DNA from: Gammaproteobacteria bacterium
GTDB lineage: Bacteria > Pseudomonadota > Gammaproteobacteria > SZUA-229
Assembly: GCA_013138755.1 (NCBI GenBank)
Contig: WTCC01000028.1
Location: forward strand, 1-13,477
Direction: 5' to 3'
DNA length: 13,477 nt
Made by a program: the position numbers and the translations under genes. Positions 1 to 6,558 of the stretch are shown here, piece by piece (within the stretch, counting starts at the first letter, position 1; the number at the start of each line of letters is the position of its first letter). The notes beneath the pieces are model-generated. The model saw only the letters and a program-made list of their open reading frames with translations, searched no databases and was not told the origin of the DNA.

Positions 1-35
1 ATAGGAGAAGTCTGCTGTTAAATACGTCGCTCTTT

Positions 36-229
36 GCCAACCTTGGCTCCTTACGCTATACGACCGCCACGGATGGCGGAAGTGCAGATGTTGCCTGGAG
101 CTTATATCTGTCCGTACATCCTGTACATACGCGCACCGCCATCCCTGGCTCTTTGTGCTTACCGTACATCCTGTACATACGCGCACCGCCATCCCTGGCT
201 CCTTGCGCTATACCGTACATCCTGTACGT
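36..229. repeat. Array of ~50-bp hairpin-bearing intergenic repeats
   Basis: Two nearly identical units start at 112 and 162 (period 50-51 bp), and a third partial copy starts at 213. A diverged half unit at 36-60 shares the GGCTCCTTxCGCTATA segment with the end of the second full unit. Each full unit holds two small hairpins: GTACA-TCC-TGTAC (first copy 114-126) and GCCA-TCCC-TGGC. The 36-47 copy keeps the second hairpin as GCCAA-CC-TTGGC. Between the half unit and the first full unit lies another hairpin, CCGCCA-CGGA-TGGCGG (64-79). This looks like a dispersed palindromic element of the REP/intergenic-repeat type, not a gene. Open frames across it on both strands are by-products of the repeat. 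No spacer structure of a CRISPR is present. Confidence 0.75.
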
Positions 230-280
230 AAAAAAACCGGCATAACCGGCAGTTCTTTCGAGCTGTTTCATCCAAACAGC
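230..280 (-). terminator. Possible terminator of the rpoE-rse operon
   Basis: Downstream of rseC on the minus strand there is first a perfect 7-bp hairpin (arms 262-268 and 274-280, GCTGTTT/AAACAGC, 5-nt loop). After it comes a weak short stem, GCCGG-TTAT-GCCGG with wobble closure, running directly into seven T residues (230-236 read on the minus strand). The second hairpin plus U-tract has the layout of an intrinsic terminator, but its stem is only 4-5 bp. The assignment is therefore tentative. Confidence 0.4.
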
Positions 281-306
281 ACCCATCAAATTTCTCTCAT
301 CCGGTG

Positions 307-774
307 CTAGGTCTGAAGTTTACCATGTCCGATAATTTTTCTCAGGACTACAGGTGAGAAATGCTGTGCGTTCGAATGCCGCTGAAAGTACCACTTAGAC
401 ATAAGGAAACCTAAGATCAGCCCAGTAATAGAAGACCCGGCAATAATAAGATCTCGATATTGTAACAATAACGGCAATACAAAATCGAAGAAAACAGCAA
501 AAAACAACATAGATACAATCGGTAGAATATACATTACCAATGAACCCTTCAGCAGAGCATCCTCGTGGATACCAATAACGACCGTATCTCCGACCACGGC
601 ATTCACATTATTATCAACCTGGAAACGGGTAAATTTTTTCCCTACAACTTTTGATAACACCGAGGTTCCGCAACCTTTACTAACCGCACAACTGCCACAT
701 GCAGACTCGGTTCTGGCTTGAAGTACCAGCTGGTCTCCCAACACCTCAACAACTTCTATATGTTCTTCAATCAT
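307..774 (-). CDS. rseC: RseC/MucC-family positive regulator of sigma-E activity
   Basis: The protein has 155 residues, close to the usual family length. A Cys-rich N-terminal cytoplasmic part (C26-x2-C29-x5-C35) is followed by two hydrophobic segments (about 80-103 and 108-127) and a short basic tail, which is the RseC/MucC architecture. Family members sit in the inner membrane. They are the fourth gene of rpoE operons, where they modulate sigma-E activity; relatives take part in SoxR reduction and in thiamine synthesis. The three clustered cysteines could bind a metal or Fe-S centre, which is an inference. The ATG overlaps the rseB stop as ATGA, indicating translational coupling and co-transcription with rpoE. 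It is the last gene of the operon, and an intergenic repeat array follows. Confidence 0.88.
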   Translation of the reverse strand: MIEEHIEVVEVLGDQLVLQARTESACGSCAVSKGCGTSVLSKVVGKKFTRFQVDNNVNAVVGDTVVIGIHEDALLKGSLVMYILPIVSMLFFAVFFDFVLPLLLQYRDLIIAGSSITGLILGFLMSKWYFQRHSNAQHFSPVVLRKIIGHGKLQT

Positions 775-1796
775 CTACTCGAGGGCGTCTTAACGGTTGT
801 CTGAGCCATCAACTGTACAGTTTTTTCTGGCACTTCTCCAACCACGGTAACGAAAAAATCTCCCGCAGAGTAACCGAACGCATTAACCGCTCCCATCGAC
901 GATGCTCCCTGCAGATGATTCTCATCACCTTTATTCTTTTCGATAAAAACAGAAACAGATGCCAGGCCATCCGAATACACCAGATGTTGCAGATCTGGTA
1001 CGTCAGCCGTACTTACGCTGTTTGCTGATTCAGTACCTTTTGGGGCGCCTTCAACTGGACTCCGAGTGTAACGCATCGTATTTTGCGTCAACATGAATCC
1101 ATTGGGTAGCTGCTTAATTTCCCAATCCGTTGTAGTGTCGCTAACCTGATCAGTAGATGACTCATCCAAAATTTGCTGATTAAAACGTTCAAACTGCTGC
1201 AAATTAAAATCATGCGAAGATGCTCCAGTTATGTACTCCAGAGATGTAAACATCATCTGTTCAATTACTTCATTATTTTCGGAGAACAGATCACAGCGAA
1301 GCAACATCCCGGTGTTTTTATCTATCCAGTATCGGTAACCATAACGATACTGATCTCTAGGAAGCAGATTCACAACTAAAGTCGGATGGTTGGCGATACG
1401 GTCATCATCGAGACGTGTCATCGAGTAATGAAATTCAAGTTGATTGATGTTTTCTGGTAATCGCAGGTGTAAAGGTTGCTGTTTGTTTGTCTGACGAACA
1501 GTGACTAACTGACGATCTGGATAGACCGACACGATACGATTATTATGACGGAGTACTTTTTTTAACTCACCATTAAGTGATTCCATGCTCTCCCAAACAC
1601 CTTGCTCATCGACACCATGGGCCACATACAACGTCGAAAGCTTATCTGACTTCCTTAATATGAATGTGCCTCGATAATTCTGACTCTGACCAACATCAGA
1701 CATGCGTTGTAACATTTCAGATAAATCGTCAGCCCAGGCATTTGCACCGATCAAACTCAGAATGACAATCGCTGTAATATTTTTATAAGAACGCAT
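771..1796 (-). CDS. rseB: Periplasmic sigma-E regulatory protein RseB (MucB)
   Basis: This is a 341-residue secreted protein when started at the ATG at 1796. The frame extends to a TTG at 1811, but the ATG gives a compact signal peptide (MRSYKNITAIVILSLIGANAWA, cleavage before DDLSEM). Neither start has a clear Shine-Dalgarno sequence. The mature part has the two-domain MucB/RseB layout: an N-terminal lipoprotein-sensing-like domain that opens with LSEMLQRMSDVGQSQNYRGTF, then a C-terminal RseA-binding domain. In the family, RseB binds the periplasmic tail of RseA and shields it from DegS and RseP cleavage. It releases RseA when it detects mislocalised lipoproteins or LPS. It follows rseA by 44 nt and overlaps rseC by 4 nt, so it is part of the rpoE operon. 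Confidence 0.93.
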   Translation of the reverse strand: MRSYKNITAIVILSLIGANAWADDLSEMLQRMSDVGQSQNYRGTFILRKSDKLSTLYVAHGVDEQGVWESMESLNGELKKVLRHNNRIVSVYPDRQLVTVRQTNKQQPLHLRLPENINQLEFHYSMTRLDDDRIANHPTLVVNLLPRDQYRYGYRYWIDKNTGMLLRCDLFSENNEVIEQMMFTSLEYITGASSHDFNLQQFERFNQQILDESSTDQVSDTTTDWEIKQLPNGFMLTQNTMRYTRSPVEGAPKGTESANSVSTADVPDLQHLVYSDGLASVSVFIEKNKGDENHLQGASSMGAVNAFGYSAGDFFVTVVGEVPEKTVQLMAQTTVKTPSSR

Positions 1797-1840
1797 CAAC
1801 GGTGCAAGCAAGGTATCTGGATGAATGGCAACGACAAGGT

Positions 1841-2419
1841 TTATTTTTCAGCCTCATAACCAACCGCTCTGATGAACGGCAAGCGACCTTGCAAAGTATC
1901 CTGAGTAGCATATTCGAGATGCTGATTGACATAAGGTGTTAGTTCTTTTGCATTTTTATTCGTTGATTTAACATCTGCAGTAGTAACGACCGGTTGCAAC
2001 TCTGTGTTGCTGGCTACCGGCGAAGGACCACCCGACTCCTGTGACGACAATGTAGTCACCATGACCACGGCAACTGAAGCGGCAACTGCTATGCCCGTTG
2101 CCGGTTTAAACCAGGCGGCTAAATTCCAGCCACCAGAAACAACTTCTTCTGATGGCGAACCAGCTTCCGGCTGCACTGAGCCAATATTGTCTTCAACGAT
2201 AAGTGTTTCATCCGCCAGAGCTTCACGCACTGCATGACTCACATCGACGAAGGATGATTCACTGAGCTCACCGCGCATAACATCACCGATAATCTGATAA
2301 CGCTGTACCAGTTTTGCATCTTCAGGTTCAGACGACAGTGAAAATGACATTAATTCATCTTGATGCATGTCGCCATCAAGAAAAGCTGAAATTTTTTCTT
2401 TACCTTTATTTGTCATCAT
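1841..2419 (-). CDS. rseA: Anti-sigma-E factor RseA (MucA)
   Basis: This is a single-pass inner-membrane protein of about 192 residues. The N-terminal cytoplasmic domain begins with the typical EKISAFLDGD segment that clamps RpoE. One transmembrane helix (about 107-126, GIAVAASVAVVMVTTL) is followed by a periplasmic region. That region ends in the RseB-binding segment QHLEYATQDTLQGRLPFIRAV. A Val-Ala pair just after the membrane (SPVASN) resembles the Val-Ala site that DegS cuts in E. coli, which is an inference. The start region reads GTG-ATG-ATG. GGTG seven bases before the first ATG favours that ATG. The gene lies 135 nt downstream of rpoE, an unusually long gap for this operon. Confidence 0.93.
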   Translation of the reverse strand: MMTNKGKEKISAFLDGDMHQDELMSFSLSSEPEDAKLVQRYQIIGDVMRGELSESSFVDVSHAVREALADETLIVEDNIGSVQPEAGSPSEEVVSGGWNLAAWFKPATGIAVAASVAVVMVTTLSSQESGGPSPVASNTELQPVVTTADVKSTNKNAKELTPYVNQHLEYATQDTLQGRLPFIRAVGYEAEK

Positions 2420-2422
2420 CAC

Positions 2423-2557
2423 TTATCACCAAATATGAATATCTAATTCGTTACTTTATAATCTATTTTTAAATCTTTACTATCTATAGCCAATTGACAG
2501 TTCATTACCACTAGCACTTTAATATCTTACTGGTTCGAAAAAATTAATATTCCGAAC
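2423..2557. other. 135-bp non-coding spacer between rpoE and rseA
   Basis: The spacer is AT-rich, with stops in all frames. On the minus strand I see no convincing hairpin-plus-U terminator and no good sigma-E promoter match. The only translation signal is the weak GGTG ahead of rseA. It may hold a secondary promoter or a processing site that uncouples rseA from rpoE, but nothing specific can be assigned. Confidence 0.5.
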
Positions 2558-3172
2558 TTAATTTCCGGCAAAACTACTGGAAACATGATGACTATCGTCA
2601 TCTAATATCGGTTCCAGTTTGTCCTCTATTGCTTCACGAGCCCGAAATATGCGTGAACGCACTGTTCCTATCGGGCAATCCATAACAGCAGCAATATCTT
2701 CGTAACTCAAACCCTCTATCTCTCGTAGGGTAATCGCTTCCCGCAGATCTGACGGTAGATCATCTATCGCCATATAAATAGTCGATTCCAATTCGCTCGC
2801 CAGTGCTTCGCGTTCCGGTGATGCATACTCTTTGAGCCACTCACTCGCACCGTAATCTTCTGCATCTTGCACATCAATACTGTTAACAGGGCTTTTACGT
2901 GATTGCGAAACCAGATGATTCTTAGCCGTATTAATCGCAATACGATACAACCATGTGTAAAAAGCACTCTCGCCACGAAAATTCGGTAACGCACGATACG
3001 CTTTTATAAACGCCTCCTGCACCACATCCGGGACATCAGACTGATTTCTTAAAAAACGCGAAACCAGCTTCGAAAGGCGCAATTGGTATTTCAGAACAAG
3101 CAGATCAAATGCTTTTTTATCGCCCTGCTGCACTCGAACCACAAGCTCCTGGTCTATCGCTCGCTCGCTCAT
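2558..3172 (-). CDS. rpoE: RNA polymerase sigma-E factor (RpoE/AlgU)
   Basis: This is a 204-residue ECF sigma factor. Region 2 spans about residues 24-92, including DVVQEAFIKAYRALPNF and the core/-10 recognition segment ESAFYTWLYRIAINTAKN. Region 4 spans about 132-184 (LPSDLREAITLREIEGLSYE, then an HTH ending GTVRSRIFRARE). The start is clear: AAGGAG lies six bases before the ATG. In the cell it directs transcription of outer-membrane quality-control genes when RseA is degraded. It is about a dozen residues longer than the E. coli and Pseudomonas proteins as I recall them. The extra length is a C-terminal acidic/His/Ser tail (DDDSHHVSSSFAGN), which is not expected to contact DNA. It is the first gene of the operon and is divergent from nadB. 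Confidence 0.97.
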   Translation of the reverse strand: MSERAIDQELVVRVQQGDKKAFDLLVLKYQLRLSKLVSRFLRNQSDVPDVVQEAFIKAYRALPNFRGESAFYTWLYRIAINTAKNHLVSQSRKSPVNSIDVQDAEDYGASEWLKEYASPEREALASELESTIYMAIDDLPSDLREAITLREIEGLSYEDIAAVMDCPIGTVRSRIFRAREAIEDKLEPILDDDSHHVSSSFAGN

Positions 3173-3212
3173 CGAATCTCCTTAAAAATGAGCGATGTTT
3201 CACCCTGTAATC

Positions 3213-3240
3213 TGTGACTAAGCAATTTCACTATAGTTCC
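3213..3240 (-). promoter_or_regulatory. Candidate sigma-E autoregulated promoter of rpoE
   Basis: On the minus strand GGAACTA (3234-3240) is separated by 15 bp from GTCACA (3213-3218). The sigma-E consensus is about GGAACTT, a 15-16 bp spacer, then GTCTAA/TCTGA. The conserved GGAAC and TC cores are present, with deviations at the last -35 base and within the -10. The expected start would lie near 3206, giving a ~34-nt leader that carries the AAGGAG ribosome site of rpoE. Autoregulation of rpoE by such a promoter is the rule in E. coli and Pseudomonas. Assignment here rests on pattern and position. Confidence 0.6.
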
Positions 3241-3257
3241 CAATGTTTTATAAGTTT

Positions 3258-3293
3258 TTGTATTTTTTACATTTAAGCAGGTAAACTTACCCT
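3258..3293 (+). promoter_or_regulatory. Candidate nadB promoter with a small palindrome
   Basis: Two overlapping sigma-70-like pairings are possible: TTGTAT (3258-3263) with TAAACT (3282-3287, 18-bp spacer), or TTTACA (3266-3271) with TACCCT (3288-3293, 16-bp spacer). Both overlap a perfect palindrome GGTAA-AC-TTACC at 3280-3291, placed where a repressor operator would occlude the -10. The palindrome does not match the NadR or NrtR sites I remember. The regulator, if any, is unknown. Confidence 0.25.
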
Positions 3294-3338
3294 ATTTTTA
3301 CATGACCTTAAAGCCAGACAGCAAAAAAACACATAAAT

Positions 3339-4982
3339 ATGCCCATTTCATACCAACATGATGTCTTGATTATCGGCGGCGGTGCCGCAGGTCTGAGCCT
3401 CGCATTGCGTGTTGCTGATCAGTGTAAGGTGGCGATCATCACTAAGGGCCCTAGTAAAGACGGCAGTACTTACTATGCGCAAGGCGGAATGTCTGCCGTC
3501 CTAAGCAGTGATGACTCCTTTGAATCGCACATCCAGGACACTTTAAAAGCTGGCGGTTCGTTATCGAACAAAAAAACCGTCGAGTTTGCTGTAGAGCATG
3601 GCCCAGAGAACATTCGCTGGATGCAGGAACTCGGTGTACCGTTCAGCAGTGAAATATTCAAATCTGGCAAACGTGAATTACACCTGACCCGTGAAGGTGG
3701 ACACACTCATCGCCGAGTAGTGCACGCTGCTGATGCTACGGGCAAAGCCATGAGCGACACGCTGGAAAATCACGCACGCCAGCACGACAACATCACTTTT
3801 TTTGAACACCACATATCTGTTGATTTAATCACCACAGAAAAACAGAACTACGCTGACGCAACCAACACATGCATCGGCGCCTATGTTCTGAACAAACAGA
3901 CTAATCGCATCGAGACTTTTCAAGCACGCTTTGTTGTTTTGGCAACTGGAGGCGCAAGCAAAGTTTATCTATACACCAGTAACCCTGATGGCTCTACAGG
4001 TGACGGCATCGCAATGGCATGGCGTGCTGGCTGCAGCGTCAGCAACATGGAATTCAACCAGTTTCACCCAACCTGCTTATATCATCCCGAGGCTAAATCA
4101 TTTCTCATTACAGAAGCTGTCCGCGGTGAAGGCGGTAAACTTTTACTGCCCGATGGCAAGCAGTTCATGCACAAATTTGACGAACGTGGAGAACTGGCAC
4201 CACGTGATATCGTCGCACGTGCTATCGACCATGAGATGAAACGTTTAGGTGCGCCCTGCGTCTATCTCGATATCAGTCATCGTTCGCCTGCTTTCATCGC
4301 TTCTCATTTTCCAACGATACATGAACGCTGCCTGGATTTCGGTATCGACATAACCAAAGAACCTATCCCTGTCGTGCCTGCTGCCCACTACACCTGTGGC
4401 GGTGTCAACACTGACTTAAATGGAAAAACCGATATCAGCAATCTCTACGCAATCGGTGAAACCGCACACACTGGTCTTCACGGCTCTAACCGCTTGGCGA
4501 GCAATTCATTACTTGAATGCATGGTGTTCGCACAGTCTACAGCCAATGACATTACTGAACAGATCAGCACCTCCTATCAGTATAAAAAAATCTCTAACTG
4601 GGATGAGAGTCGAGTCACCGACTCAGACGAAGATGTTGTCATCTCTCACAACTGGGATGAACTGCGGCGTTTTATGTGGGATTACGTTGGCATCGTTAGA
4701 ACGAATAAACGTCTGGAAAGAGCCATGCATCGAGTCAGTTTATTGCAACATGAAATTGCCGAGTATTACAGCAACTTCCGCATCAGCAGCGACTTGATCG
4801 AGTTGCGTAACCTCACCTTAGTCGCTGAACTGATCATACGAAGTGCCATGTTACGCAAAGAGAGCCGCGGCCTGCACTTTTCGTTAGACTACCCGACAGC
4901 AGATGAATCAACTATCGCCAGAGACACCATCTTAAAACCACAACAAAAATCAATCACAGAAAAGATTAAAATTATCCAATAA
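3339..4982 (+). CDS. nadB: L-aspartate oxidase
   Basis: This 547-residue cytosolic flavoenzyme oxidises L-aspartate to iminoaspartate, the first step of de novo NAD synthesis, and passes it to quinolinate synthase NadA. An N-terminal FAD dinucleotide-binding motif (IIGGGAAGLS, about 11-20) is followed by the family signatures TYYAQGGMSAVL, HTHRRVVHAADATGKAM and GETAHTGLHGSNRLASNS. The catalytic residues of the fumarate reductase/succinate dehydrogenase flavoprotein superfamily are present as H243, R289 and H350, matching E. coli H244, R290 and H351. Length is normal. No clear Shine-Dalgarno sequence precedes the ATG. It is divergent from rpoE, as in E. coli and Pseudomonas. It is followed after 52 nt by the sulfurtransferase gene, so the two are probably co-transcribed. 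Confidence 0.97.
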   Translation: MPISYQHDVLIIGGGAAGLSLALRVADQCKVAIITKGPSKDGSTYYAQGGMSAVLSSDDSFESHIQDTLKAGGSLSNKKTVEFAVEHGPENIRWMQELGVPFSSEIFKSGKRELHLTREGGHTHRRVVHAADATGKAMSDTLENHARQHDNITFFEHHISVDLITTEKQNYADATNTCIGAYVLNKQTNRIETFQARFVVLATGGASKVYLYTSNPDGSTGDGIAMAWRAGCSVSNMEFNQFHPTCLYHPEAKSFLITEAVRGEGGKLLLPDGKQFMHKFDERGELAPRDIVARAIDHEMKRLGAPCVYLDISHRSPAFIASHFPTIHERCLDFGIDITKEPIPVVPAAHYTCGGVNTDLNGKTDISNLYAIGETAHTGLHGSNRLASNSLLECMVFAQSTANDITEQISTSYQYKKISNWDESRVTDSDEDVVISHNWDELRRFMWDYVGIVRTNKRLERAMHRVSLLQHEIAEYYSNFRISSDLIELRNLTLVAELIIRSAMLRKESRGLHFSLDYPTADESTIARDTILKPQQKSITEKIKIIQ

Positions 4983-5034
4983 AAAACGGCATGTTTCGCA
5001 TTAAATTTTTCTGTACATGCTGCAAGGAATACAA

Positions 5035-5847
5035 ATGAGCCAAACAAAATATTTTATCGAGCCAGAAGAACTCGAAGCCTTAAAAAACAATGAAAATATC
5101 GTCATCGTCGATCTATGCAAAGCCAAGCAATACGCACAGGCACATATACCCGGCGCTCATTTTGTACCGTACACCGATATAATCAAAATTGAAAAACCTA
5201 TCATGGGTTTACTGCCTGATAATGAAAATTTCTCTGTATTATTATCAAGCCTGGGCATCACCAACAAATCTCTAATCGTTGCTTATGATGATGAAGGTGG
5301 CGGTTGCGCTGCACGCTTTGTCTGGACCTTGCACGTTTTTGGTCATGAAACCGCTGTCGTGCTCAATGGCGGTCTACATAGCTGGGCTAACGAAGGACAT
5401 GAATTAAGTAACGCTACACCAGACAGTCCTGAAGCCAGTCATTACACTTTAAAGAAAACGCATCATCACACAGCGACACGTGCTTTTATTCAGACACATT
5501 TAGATGATGAGAATGTCACCTTTCTCGATGCACGTTCGTTAGCAGAATTTACCGGCGAGAAAAAGCTGGCTGAAAAAGCCGGCCATATACCCGGGGCCAT
5601 TCATTATGAGTGGACCGAATCGATGGATAAAAATAACAACCTGCGTCGCCTACCCGCTGAAGACATCCAACAAAGACTGGATGAGCTGGGCATCAACAAA
5701 GATAAAGAAGTGATCTGCTACTGCCAGTCTCATCACCGTTCAGCCTACTCATGGCTGGTTTTAAAGTCACTGGGCTACGAGAATGTCTTAGGTTATCCTG
5801 GATCCTGGTCAGACTGGGGCAACCACCCTGACTCAGCCGTAGAGTAG
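5035..5847 (+). CDS. rhdA: Tandem-domain thiosulfate sulfurtransferase, RhdA type
   Basis: This is a 270-residue cytosolic protein with two rhodanese domains, about 1-130 and 145-270. The first carries YDDEGGGCAARFVW and lacks a canonical active loop. The second carries the catalytic persulfide cysteine C230 in the loop CQSHHRS. That loop resembles the CQTHHRS loop of Azotobacter vinelandii RhdA, which also uses Cys230. It differs from the CGSGVTA loop of mercaptopyruvate sulfurtransferases, so thiosulfate or another sulfane donor is the likelier substrate. I prefer this ATG over the in-frame ATG 18 nt upstream because AAGGAA sits just ahead of it. It is probably co-transcribed with nadB and converges on orn. 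Confidence 0.88.
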   Translation: MSQTKYFIEPEELEALKNNENIVIVDLCKAKQYAQAHIPGAHFVPYTDIIKIEKPIMGLLPDNENFSVLLSSLGITNKSLIVAYDDEGGGCAARFVWTLHVFGHETAVVLNGGLHSWANEGHELSNATPDSPEASHYTLKKTHHHTATRAFIQTHLDDENVTFLDARSLAEFTGEKKLAEKAGHIPGAIHYEWTESMDKNNNLRRLPAEDIQQRLDELGINKDKEVICYCQSHHRSAYSWLVLKSLGYENVLGYPGSWSDWGNHPDSAVE

Positions 5848-5871
5848 AAAAACACCACTAAGAAACTCACA

Positions 5872-6420
5872 CTATATGTTGAGAATAGTCTCGCGATAAT
5901 GCTTCAACTCGACAATTGAATCCTTGATATCATCCATCGCCAGATGACTGGATTCTTTGGTATAGACCATTTTCTTTTCTGGTGCCCAGCGGGCAGTCAA
6001 CTCTTTCAAAGTACTCACGTCAAGGTTGCGGTAGTGAAAGAATTCCTCTAACTGAGGCATATAACGCGCAAGAAAGCGTCTATCCTGGCATATACTATTA
6101 CCACACATCGGCGATTTTCTAGCTGGCACATGTTGCTTTAAAAATGCAATGGTTAAGTTTTCTGCTGTTTCTTCAGATATGGCACTATTATGAACCCTAT
6201 CCGTTAAACCTGATTTACCGTGCTGATTCGTACACCATTCATCCATATTGCTCATAACGTCATCTGGTTGATGAACGACAATCGACGGTCCCTCATCAAC
6301 AACTTTAAGATGTTTGTCAGTAACGATGGTGGCAATTTCGATAATGACATCTGAATTAGGGTCTAGACCCGTCATTTCAAGATCAATCCAGATAAGGTTC
6401 TCATCATTAATTTTTGGCAT
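5872..6420 (-). CDS. orn: Oligoribonuclease
   Basis: This 182-residue 3'-to-5' exoribonuclease clears 2-5 nt RNA fragments and pGpG, and is essential or nearly so in many gammaproteobacteria. The DEDDh signature is intact. D13 and E15 lie in [12 protein letters not shown]. The second motif is in the [12 protein letters not shown] region. The third, [11 protein letters not shown], supplies the His and last Asp. The ATG at 6420 gives almost exactly the E. coli length. An in-frame TTG at 6429 is too close to the AAGGA sequence to be preferred. The gene converges on rhdA (24-nt gap) and diverges from the M48 protease gene. The orn-rsgA-rhdA neighbourhood is also found in Pseudomonas as I recall it. 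Confidence 0.97.
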   Translation of the reverse strand: MPKINDENLIWIDLEMTGLDPNSDVIIEIATIVTDKHLKVVDEGPSIVVHQPDDVMSNMDEWCTNQHGKSGLTDRVHNSAISEETAENLTIAFLKQHVPARKSPMCGNSICQDRRFLARYMPQLEEFFHYRNLDVSTLKELTARWAPEKKMVYTKESSHLAMDDIKDSIVELKHYRETILNI

Positions 6421-6497
6421 GGTTTCCAAATTCCTTAACTTATATGCAAGTTTTTATAAAATAGTAGATTTAGTATAGTTTTTTAGCAGACAATCAA

Positions 6498-6506
6498 TGG
6501 TATATT
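6498..6506 (+). promoter_or_regulatory. Candidate extended -10 promoter of the M48 protease operon
   Basis: TGGTATATT matches the extended -10 form TGnTATAAT with one mismatch. Only T-rich sequence lies at the -35 position, which is acceptable for extended -10 promoters. Transcription would start near 6513, leaving a ~46-nt leader before the ATG at 6559. This is pattern evidence only. Confidence 0.35.
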
Positions 6507-6558
6507 CACCAGACAAACTGATGATACAAGCAACAGCTGATAACACAAAGAGTTTTTA

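Noticed and set aside
112..229. CRISPR array
   Set aside because: Units are adjacent and near identical along their full length, with no unique spacers and only about 2.3 copies.
34..289. Open frames on both strands at the left end (65 and 77 codons)
   Set aside because: They run through the tandem hairpin repeats and encode repeated peptides (for example MYRMYG); they are by-products of the repeat.
699..1028. Plus-strand 109-codon open frame across the rseC/rseB junction
   Set aside because: It lies antisense to two clear genes with intact family motifs; it is a shadow frame.
1797..1811. TTG start five codons upstream for rseB
   Set aside because: It would place extra residues before an otherwise normal signal peptide; the ATG at 1796 gives the expected form. 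Neither has a clear ribosome site, so this is a preference.
3931..4797. Long plus-strand frames inside nadB
   Set aside because: They are out of frame with a full-length, motif-complete nadB and have no independent start signals.
5017..5034. Upstream ATG for rhdA
   Set aside because: AAGGAA lies immediately ahead of the ATG at 5035, and the shorter protein aligns its catalytic Cys at 230 as in RhdA.
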